Shown here one piece after another: positions 1 to 5,153 of a DNA stretch of 5,452 nucleotides; positions within the stretch are counted from its first letter, which is position 1; every line of letters begins with the position of its first letter. The DNA lies in the NCBI GenBank assembly GCA_964345225.1, contig CAYFQB010000048.1, positions 1 to 5,452 on the forward strand, read 5' to 3'. The DNA comes from CAYFQB01 sp964345225. Lineage in GTDB: Bacteria > Nitrospirota > Thermodesulfovibrionia > Thermodesulfovibrionales > UBA6898. The notes under the pieces were generated by a model. That model saw only the letters and a program-made list of their open reading frames with translations, ran no database searches and was not told the DNA's origin. Position numbers and translations under genes: made by a program.

Positions 1-160
1 CAGACGGCTGAAGCAGATCAGAGTAGTTGAAGTTGTAAAAGTTTAAAATGGCAATGTTAATTCTTGTTGCCTTAGATGATTGTCAGGACGGGTATAAATA
101 CCTGAATGGCGGTAGCCTGCAAAAAAACTTATCGACAGGACTTTTTTAAAGGAGGCAATA
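1..160. other. Left flank: possible tail of an upstream gene and leader of gene 1
   Basis: No complete gene is visible here. The frame starting at base 2 reads 14 codons (ending LKQIRVVEVVKV) to TAA at 44-46, and the frame starting at base 1 reads 9 codons to TGA at 28-30. Either could be the C-terminus of an upstream gene; neither tail is recognisable. Just downstream, GGCAA (50-54) can pair with TTGCC (67-71) across a 12-base spacer, but no T-run follows, so a terminator is not established. A near-palindrome, GGTATAAATACC, lies at 91-102 and contains a TATAAA that could be a -10 element, but no well-spaced -35 was found. CAGGAC occurs twice, at 84-89 and 135-140. Gene 1 may therefore have its own promoter here or be read through from upstream; the sequence does not decide. 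Confidence 0.3.
151..155 (+). promoter_or_regulatory. Ribosome binding site fixing the GTG start of gene 1
   Basis: A strong GGAGG lies 5 bases before the GTG at 161. An in-frame TAG at 113-115 and the absence of any ATG, GTG or TTG between it and 161 leave this GTG as the only reasonable start. The next in-frame ATG is at codon 118, far inside the Rossmann domain. Confidence 0.85.
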
Positions 161-1744
161 GTGAAAAGAACTAATATCACTGTTATAGGAGCCGGATACT
201 GGGGAAGAAATCTCATAAGAAATTTCAATAATCTAAAGTCCCTTTTTGCAATATGTGATGAAGACAAAACAAAAATTCTCAATTTTAAAAAAGAGTATTC
301 CAAGGTAAAGGTTTTTAACAATCCTGATAAAGTTTTTTCACTTAAAGAGGTTGATGCTGTTGCTATTGCAACGCCTGCAGAGTCGCATTATAGACTTGCC
401 AAACAGGCTCTCTTAAGAGGAAAAGACGTTTTTGTAGAAAAGCCATTAAGTCTTTCAATAAATGAGGCGATGGAGTTAAACAGAATTGCCAATGAAAACA
501 GAAAAATACTTATGGTCGGTCACTTGCTACAATATCATCCTGCAGTTCTGAAATTAAAAGAGATGATAGACGAAGGAGAACTCGGCAAGCTTTACTATAT
601 ATATTCTAATAGATTGAATCTGGGAAAAATCCGACAGGAAGAGAACATACTTTGGAGCTTTGCACCACATGATATATCCGTTATTCTTTCCTTAGCGGGA
701 CAGATGCCTGAGGAGGTCTCTTCTTTCGGAGGCCAGTACTTACAAGAGAAAATAATAGATGTGACATTGAGTACATTAAGTTTTCCCAGAGGAATTAAAG
801 CCCATATATTTGTAAGCTGGCTTCATCCCTATAAGGAACAAAAATTCATTGTTGTTGGTTCAGAGAAGATGGCGGTTTTTGATGACGTTGAGAAAAAGGA
901 TAAACTCCTCCTATTTCCCCATAAAATAAGCTGGAAAGGGCATATCCCTATACCTGATAAAAAAGATGCGCAGATCGTAGATATTGAACTGACTGAACCT
1001 CTCAAGCAGGAATGTGCCCATTTTATTGAATGTATAAAACTCAGAAGTAAGTCGAAAACAGATGGGGAAGAGGGGTTGAGAGTTTTAAGGGTGCTTAATG
1101 CGTGTCAGCTTTCACTGGAGTCCAAAGGCAAACCGGTCGGTATGCATGAAGATCCTGTAATAGATAAGCCTTATTTTTTACATCCGACAGCGATAGTAGA
1201 TGAACCTTCGGACATAGGGACTGGTACAAGTATCTGGCACTTCAGCCACGTACTTAAGGGTTCTAAAATAGGTAAAAACTGCAAAATAGGTCAGAACGTT
1301 GTTATAGGACCTAATGCTTTTATAGGTAACAATGTGAAAATCCAGAATAATGTTTCCGTGTACGAGGGCATTACACTTGAAGATTATGTCTTCTGTGGTC
1401 CGTCTATGGTCTTCACGAATGTATTCAACCCAAGGAGTGAAATTCCACGAATGAAGGAATTGCGAGGGACACTTGTAAAACGAGGTGCAACGCTGGGAGC
1501 AAATGCCACAATTGTATGTGGAATTACCCTTGGTAGATATGCATTTATAGGTGCAGGCGCGGTTGTGACTAAAGACGTGCCTGATTATGCCCTTATTACC
1601 GGCAATCCAGGTAAGTTGAGCGGATGGATGTGCCGCTGTGGAATAAAACTTGTACCCAAAAAGAATAAACTTGCTTGTGAATCATGCGGTAATACCTATA
1701 GAGAATCTCGTGGGAAATTGAAGGTTATCGAGGAAAGACAGTGA
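161..1744 (+). CDS. Bifunctional UDP-sugar 3-dehydrogenase / N-acetyltransferase (WbpB-WbpD-type fusion)
   Basis: This 527-residue cytoplasmic protein joins two enzymes. Residues 1 to about 325 are a Gfo/Idh/MocA oxidoreductase. It has a Rossmann nucleotide loop (VIGAGYWG, G10/G12/G15), the EKP motif with the conserved lysine K94, and an APHD segment (H170-D171) where this family carries its catalytic His/Asp. Residues about 340-480 are a left-handed beta-helix acyltransferase built of hexapeptide repeats (IGKNCKIGQNVVIG, then GATLGANATIVCG and IGAGAVVTKDVPDYALITGNPG), as in WbpD/WlbB. The tail carries C491-x-C493 and C506-x-x-C509, a likely zinc-ribbon pair. Each half is close to the length of the usual stand-alone enzyme. 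By family, the first half would oxidise C3 of UDP-GlcNAc-uronic acid with NAD and the second would acetylate the 3-amino group made by the neighbouring aminotransferase, using acetyl-CoA. The exact substrate is inferred from this pairing; another 3-acylamido sugar is possible. Confidence 0.85.
   Translation: MKRTNITVIGAGYWGRNLIRNFNNLKSLFAICDEDKTKILNFKKEYSKVKVFNNPDKVFSLKEVDAVAIATPAESHYRLAKQALLRGKDVFVEKPLSLSINEAMELNRIANENRKILMVGHLLQYHPAVLKLKEMIDEGELGKLYYIYSNRLNLGKIRQEENILWSFAPHDISVILSLAGQMPEEVSSFGGQYLQEKIIDVTLSTLSFPRGIKAHIFVSWLHPYKEQKFIVVGSEKMAVFDDVEKKDKLLLFPHKISWKGHIPIPDKKDAQIVDIELTEPLKQECAHFIECIKLRSKSKTDGEEGLRVLRVLNACQLSLESKGKPVGMHEDPVIDKPYFLHPTAIVDEPSDIGTGTSIWHFSHVLKGSKIGKNCKIGQNVVIGPNAFIGNNVKIQNNVSVYEGITLEDYVFCGPSMVFTNVFNPRSEIPRMKELRGTLVKRGATLGANATIVCGITLGRYAFIGAGAVVTKDVPDYALITGNPGKLSGWMCRCGIKLVPKKNKLACESCGNTYRESRGKLKVIEERQ
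1731..1737 (+). promoter_or_regulatory. Ribosome binding site inside the end of gene 1 serving gene 2
   Basis: AGGAAAG lies 3 bases before the GTG at 1741. That GTG overlaps the gene 1 stop in GTGA (1741-1744), an arrangement typical of translational coupling. The homologous N-terminus (IPLLDLKAEY) begins immediately after, which supports this start. Confidence 0.65.
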
Positions 1745-2919
1745 GACATATACCACTTCTGGATCTAAAAGCTGAATATTATTATATGAGGGAAGACATT
1801 GATTTAGCAATAAGCAAATGTCTTGAGCATCAGAAATGGATATTAGGACCTGAAGTCCAGCAACTCGAAAATACAATTTCTGAATATATCGGTGTCAAGC
1901 ACTGTATAGGTGTTTCTTCCGGCACCGAAGCATTAGTACTGTCTTTCAGGGCCTTGGCTATTAAGACAAAAGGTCAGGAATACTTCAGCAGAGACGATGA
2001 GATTATCACTACACCCTTTACTTTCACTGCAACAGGAGATGCAATTCTCAGGGCAGGTGCAACTCCCGTCTTTGTAGACATTGACCCATCGACTTACAAC
2101 ATCGATCCAGATAAGATTCGAGAATATTTAACTTCTACCTTTACATCTGCCTCAACCTCAAGAGTCGTTGGTATCCTACCAGTTCACCTTTACGGACAGT
2201 CATGCAATATGGTTGAGATAATGGAGATTGCAGAAGAATATAATCTCTTTGTCGTTGAGGATGTTGCACAGGCATTTGGTGGTATGCGGAATGGTTCGAC
2301 TGGCTCACCACAAAAACTTGGCTCGATAGGAACTGCCGGTGCTTTCAGTTTTTTCCCTTCTAAAAACCTTGGTGGATTTGGAGACGGCGGGATGGTTTCA
2401 ACTAATGATGACGAGATAGCAGATCTTGTAAGGATGCTTCTAAAACATGGAGGTAAAGACAAGTATAATGTTGACCATATAGGATATAATGCAAGGCTTG
2501 ATACAATACAGGCAGCAGTCCTCCTTGCAAAGTTAAAATATATAGATGAGTTCAATGAACGAAGGAGAAAGATTGCGGAAATATATAATGAAGGTTTAAG
2601 AGGATTAGATAGTGTATCTGTGCCTTTACCTGTGCCTTTACCTGAGGTTTATCATGTTTATCACCAATATTCTATATGTACTGAAAAGCGTGACGAACTT
2701 CAGAAATACATGAAAGAAAAAGGCATAAGCACAATGGTCTATTATCCGTTCCCCCTTCATAAAATGAAGGTATTTGATGGCAGAAGCAAGATTGCAGGAA
2801 GTCTTGTAAATGCTGAACAGGCATGTGAAAATGTGCTTAGCCTGCCAATAGAGCCGCTTCAGAGAGAAGAAGAGACAGTTTATACCTTAGGCTGTATTAA
2901 AAGCTTTTTTGATCATTAG
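1741..2919 (+). CDS. DegT/DnrJ/EryC1/StrS aminotransferase, WbpE-like (UDP-3-keto-uronic acid C3 transaminase)
   Basis: A 392-residue PLP-dependent sugar aminotransferase of fold type I. Visible landmarks are WILGPEV (33-39), the cofactor-phosphate segment SSGTEAL (59-65), TPFTFTATGDAI (91-102), PVHLYGQ (147-153), VEDVAQAFG with the pyridine-binding D174 (172-180), SFFPSKNLGGFGDGG with the Schiff-base lysine K208, and YNARLDTIQAAVL near 249-261. FFPSK plus the HGGKDKY and LDTIQAA segments resemble WbpE/WlbC more than perosamine-type enzymes. The expected reaction is glutamate-dependent amination of the 3-keto sugar made by the first half of gene 1, whose second half would then acetylate the product. 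The 4-bp overlap with gene 1 fits that partnership. Compared with the other aminotransferase in this window it carries extra residues near 75-87, 132-141 and 182-194; two of these stretches, and a VPLP duplication at 294-301, are encoded by repeat-like DNA. The fold core looks intact. Confidence 0.88.
   Translation: MRHIPLLDLKAEYYYMREDIDLAISKCLEHQKWILGPEVQQLENTISEYIGVKHCIGVSSGTEALVLSFRALAIKTKGQEYFSRDDEIITTPFTFTATGDAILRAGATPVFVDIDPSTYNIDPDKIREYLTSTFTSASTSRVVGILPVHLYGQSCNMVEIMEIAEEYNLFVVEDVAQAFGGMRNGSTGSPQKLGSIGTAGAFSFFPSKNLGGFGDGGMVSTNDDEIADLVRMLLKHGGKDKYNVDHIGYNARLDTIQAAVLLAKLKYIDEFNERRRKIAEIYNEGLRGLDSVSVPLPVPLPEVYHVYHQYSICTEKRDELQKYMKEKGISTMVYYPFPLHKMKVFDGRSKIAGSLVNAEQACENVLSLPIEPLQREEETVYTLGCIKSFFDH
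2135..2158 (+). repeat. Degenerate hexanucleotide tract (NNNCCT) inside gene 2
   Basis: Four successive six-base units read CTACCT, TTACAT, CTGCCT and CAACCT. They encode a Ser/Thr/Ala-rich stretch (residues 132-140) just before the conserved ILPVHLYG strand. The second aminotransferase in this window reaches the same strand with about eight fewer residues, so this is an insertion relative to it. The units are one base out of phase with the codons. Confidence 0.5.
2293..2309 (+). repeat. Dispersed-repeat-like element GGTTCGACTGGCTCACC inside gene 2
   Basis: This 17-mer has the form of the short dispersed elements of type (C/G)(C/G)TTCGAC-NN-GCTCA(G/C)(G/C) that I recall as common in many bacterial genomes. 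The outer GGT/ACC bases are complementary, as are CCT/AGG in the commoner version, which suggests a small hairpin with compensatory change. It is read in frame as part of NGSTGSPQK, an insertion of about five residues before the PLP-lysine strand of the aminotransferase. Only one copy is present in the window, so assignment to a repeat family rests on recognition and not on counting. Confidence 0.5.
2618..2644 (+). repeat. Perfect 12-bp tandem duplication inside gene 2
   Basis: The unit CTGTGCCTTTAC occurs twice in a row without a mismatch (2618-2629 and 2630-2641), and the first three bases of a third copy follow. In frame it gives VPLPVPLP (residues 294-301). Alignment with other family members suggests it lengthens this loop by no more than about four residues. 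It also has the NNNCCT hexamer period seen at 2135-2158, here in phase with the codons. Confidence 0.8.
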
Positions 2920-2993
2920 TGAATAGCTAATTGGCAAGACACCATAAAATATATTTAGGGATTTAAAATATTATAATTTGTGAGGTTTAATTT
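2920..2993 (+). promoter_or_regulatory. AT-rich gap between the two modules; possible promoter
   Basis: This 74-base stretch is the only real intergenic space inside the cluster. It is strongly AT-rich and contains TATAAT at 2972-2977, but no convincing -35 hexamer lies 16-18 bases upstream. TTGGCA at 2931-2936 is too far from that box and sits only 15 bases from a poor alternative, TATTTA at 2952-2957. ATTAG (2915-2919) and CTAAT (2927-2931) could form a weak hairpin at the gene 2 stop, but no T-run follows. GAGG at 2982-2985 is placed 8 bases before the ATG at 2994 and is the ribosome binding site of gene 3. A separate promoter is plausible but unproven. Confidence 0.3.
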
Positions 2994-4010
2994 ATGGATA
3001 TAAGTGGCAAGAGATTATTGTTGATAGGTGGAGCTGGACTTATTGGATCTCATACTGTGGACGAAATCTTAAAAGAGGATGTGGCTGAAATCAGAATCTA
3101 TGACAATTTTACACGCGGAAGCGAGGAAAACATTTCTGAAGCACTGAAAGACCCTCGTGTAAATATCTTTGGTCTCGGTGGTGATATTATGCATCGTGAT
3201 ATCCTGAATGCCGCAGTGAAGGGAATAGATGGGGTATTCCATTTTGCAGCGTTATGGCTTCTCCATTGTTATGATTATCCTCGCTCAGCATTCGAAGTAA
3301 ATATCGGAGGTACTTTTAATGTGCTCGAGGCATGTATCAACAACCGTGTTAAGCGGCTTGTTTTTTCATCGTCTGCATCCGTGTATGGTGATGCAGAGGA
3401 AGACCCGATGACAGAAAATCATCCGTATAATAATACAAACTTTTACGGGGCAACAAAGATTGCCGGTGAGCATATATGCCGAGCTTTATATAACAGATAT
3501 AAAGATACTGACAGGCATTTCGATTATGTCGGCCTCCGTTATATGAATGTCTATGGCGCACGACAGGACTATCGTGGTGCATATATCGCTGTCATAATGA
3601 AAATTCTTGACCGTCTTGATAAAGGCTTGCCACCGATTGTCTACGGTGATGGATCACAGGCATATGATTTTATTTATGTGTCAGATTGCGGCAGGGCAAA
3701 TGTAGATGCCATGAAGGCAGACACTACTGACACATTTTACAATGTGGGGATTGGGGTTAGAACAACCGTAAAGGAACTTGCGGAGCTTATTCTTGAAGTC
3801 ACGGGTTCTGATCTGAAGATTCAGTATGAACCAGGGGGTACGACTTTTGTTAAAAACCGTGTTGGTAGCACTAAGAAAGCTGAAGAAGAAATCGGATTTA
3901 AGGCAACTCTAGATTTGAAAACCGGACTCAAGAAACTTATAGAATGGCGTAATAGTCATAAAGAAGAGGTTGCACGCAAACGCCGTGAGGCTGGATTACC
4001 TGATGAATAA
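2994..4010 (+). CDS. NAD-dependent nucleotide-sugar epimerase/dehydratase (extended SDR, GalE-like)
   Basis: A 338-residue extended short-chain dehydrogenase/reductase. It shows the NAD loop GGAGLIG (G12-x-x-G15-x-x-G18), an acidic residue after the second strand (YDNFTRG, D37), FHFAA (82-86), the catalytic serine in FSSSASVYG (S127 by analogy with GalE), the YxxxK pair Y151/K155 in YGATK, LRYMNVYGARQ (181-191) and the substrate-side VYGDGSQAYDFIYVSD (216-231). The TDE catalytic signature of 4,6-dehydratases is absent, so a C4 epimerase or related reaction on a UDP-sugar is more likely. The segment after FHFAA (LWLLHCYDYPRSAFEVN) differs from the usual xxSVxxP loop. The C-terminus ends in a charged K/R/E-rich tail (323-338). 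The start is the ATG with GAGG 8 bases upstream. The gene opens the second module, and its end overlaps the next aminotransferase. Substrate unknown. Confidence 0.82.
   Translation: MDISGKRLLLIGGAGLIGSHTVDEILKEDVAEIRIYDNFTRGSEENISEALKDPRVNIFGLGGDIMHRDILNAAVKGIDGVFHFAALWLLHCYDYPRSAFEVNIGGTFNVLEACINNRVKRLVFSSSASVYGDAEEDPMTENHPYNNTNFYGATKIAGEHICRALYNRYKDTDRHFDYVGLRYMNVYGARQDYRGAYIAVIMKILDRLDKGLPPIVYGDGSQAYDFIYVSDCGRANVDAMKADTTDTFYNVGIGVRTTVKELAELILEVTGSDLKIQYEPGGTTFVKNRVGSTKKAEEEIGFKATLDLKTGLKKLIEWRNSHKEEVARKRREAGLPDE
3987..3990 (+). promoter_or_regulatory. Ribosome binding site inside the end of gene 3 serving gene 4
   Basis: GAGG lies 12 bases before the ATG at 4003, a slightly long spacing. 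The in-frame TTG at 3970 and GTG at 3985 would add residues (HANAVRLDYL) that are simply the gene 3 tail read in another frame and do not resemble the start of this family. I therefore choose the ATG at 4003. Confidence 0.5.
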
Positions 4011-5151
4011 TAAGAGGAACATATCAATATCACATCCTGCCACCGGAGAGGAGGAATGGAAAGCTGTTCGAGATTCCTTGATGACAGGATGGCTTACTCA
4101 GGGACCTAAGGTTGCTGAATTTGAAAAGGCTTTTGCTCAAAGGCACGGAGTTAAACATGCCATTGCAACAACAAGCTGCACAACCGCCCTGCACTTGATT
4201 CTTTCTGCTTTAAATATAGGTTCTGGAGACGAAGTGATTGTCCCTGCTTTTACTTGGATAGCGACTGCAAATGTTGTTTTGTATTGCGGTGCTCAACCGG
4301 TGTTTGTCGACGTTGAGCCCAAGACTTTTAATATGGATGCATCTCAGATTGCCAATAAATTGAATGAACGTACAAAGGCGATTATTCCTGTGCATTTATT
4401 CGGACTGTGTGCAGATATTGATGCCATTTCAGCAGCAGCGCCGGACATAACCTTGATTGAAGACGCTGCCTGCGCTGCCGGCAGTTCATATAAAGGGCGT
4501 CATGCAGGAACTTTAGGTTTGGCAGCTGCTTTTTCATTTCATCCCCGCAAGTCGATAACGACCGGTGAAGGTGGTATGGTAACAACCAATGATGACCAAC
4601 TTGCCGAGAAAATTGATATGCTGCGGAACCATGGTGCAAGTATTTCCGAGGAACAGCGTCATAAGGGCCCGCAACCATATATAATGGCCGAATTCAATAT
4701 GCTCGGTTTTAACTATCGTATGACTGACTTACAAGGGTCGGTAGGATTGGTACAGCTCACTAAATTAGATTCATTTATTGAGGAGCGTCAGAAATGGGCT
4801 GAGTTTTACAACCGTGAACTCTCTGATTTGGCATGGCTTCACACCCCAAGCGTACCTGAAGGGTACAAACACGGCTGGCAATCTTATGTCTGTTATGTTG
4901 ACGAAAGCAAGTCACCGATGTCCCGTAACGACATTATGGAATATCTACAATCAAAAGGAATTAGCACTCGCCCTGGTACTCATGCTGTACATATGCTGGG
5001 TTTTTATAAAGAAAAATTTGGGATTAGCCCTGATGATTATCCGAACGCACGGGACTGCGATAGGTTCACAATGGCGATCCCTCTTCATAATAGAATGAAA
5101 TCAGAGGATTACCAGTATATAGTTGAAACAATAAAAGAGCTTCAAGCTTAA
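4003..5151 (+). CDS. DegT/DnrJ/EryC1/StrS aminotransferase, second paralogue
   Basis: From the ATG at 4003 this gives 382 residues, the usual family length. Landmarks are LTQGPKVAEFE (31-41), TTSCTTALHL (56-65), PAFTWIATANVV (81-92), PVHLFG (129-134), IEDAACAAG with the pyridine-binding D154 (152-160), SFHPRKSITTGEGG with the Schiff-base lysine K183, NYRMTDLQGSVGL (237-249) and STRPGTHAVH (321-330). The HPRK-SITTGEGG active-site segment differs from the FPSKNLGGFGDGG of the aminotransferase at 1741-2919, so the two are distant paralogues that probably act on different keto-sugars. This type resembles the 4-amino-sugar (perosamine-like) branch, but the window contains no 4,6-dehydratase that would supply such a substrate. 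It overlaps the epimerase gene by 8 bp and sits 2 bp before the amidotransferase gene, so the three are very probably co-transcribed. Substrate not assignable. Confidence 0.85.
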   Translation: MNNKRNISISHPATGEEEWKAVRDSLMTGWLTQGPKVAEFEKAFAQRHGVKHAIATTSCTTALHLILSALNIGSGDEVIVPAFTWIATANVVLYCGAQPVFVDVEPKTFNMDASQIANKLNERTKAIIPVHLFGLCADIDAISAAAPDITLIEDAACAAGSSYKGRHAGTLGLAAAFSFHPRKSITTGEGGMVTTNDDQLAEKIDMLRNHGASISEEQRHKGPQPYIMAEFNMLGFNYRMTDLQGSVGLVQLTKLDSFIEERQKWAEFYNRELSDLAWLHTPSVPEGYKHGWQSYVCYVDESKSPMSRNDIMEYLQSKGISTRPGTHAVHMLGFYKEKFGISPDDYPNARDCDRFTMAIPLHNRMKSEDYQYIVETIKELQA

Positions 5152-5153
5152 AT

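Noticed and set aside
50..71. Rho-independent terminator from the GGCAA/TTGCC hairpin
   Set aside because: The stem is only five Watson-Crick pairs and no run of T follows.
121..147. Hairpin between the A-run (121-127) and T-run (142-147) before gene 1
   Set aside because: The stem would be A-T only with a long spacer, too weak to argue for attenuation or a riboswitch.
43..321. Minus-strand frame of 92 codons over the left flank and gene 1 start
   Set aside because: It overlaps the Rossmann motif of gene 1 antisense, has no recognisable protein features and no ribosome site; it is a shadow.
2190..2555. Minus-strand frame of 121 codons inside the WbpE-like gene
   Set aside because: Antisense to the conserved PLP-site region. 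Its GEPVEP peptide is the reverse reading of the repeat element at 2293-2309, a common source of false genes.
2899..2910. AAAAGCTTTTTT as a terminator at the end of gene 2
   Set aside because: It lies inside the coding region before the stop, has no loop, and is better explained as Lys-Ser-Phe-Phe codons.
3970..4002. TTG or GTG start for the second aminotransferase
   Set aside because: The extra residues are only the epimerase tail in another frame; the ATG at 4003 gives the normal family N-terminus.
4382..4678. Minus-strand frame inside the second aminotransferase
   Set aside because: Entirely antisense to the conserved EDAAC and HPRK motifs; composition is not protein-like.
4778..5098. 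Plus-strand 106-codon frame inside the second aminotransferase
   Set aside because: A +1 shadow of the C-terminal part of an intact gene, with no family motifs.
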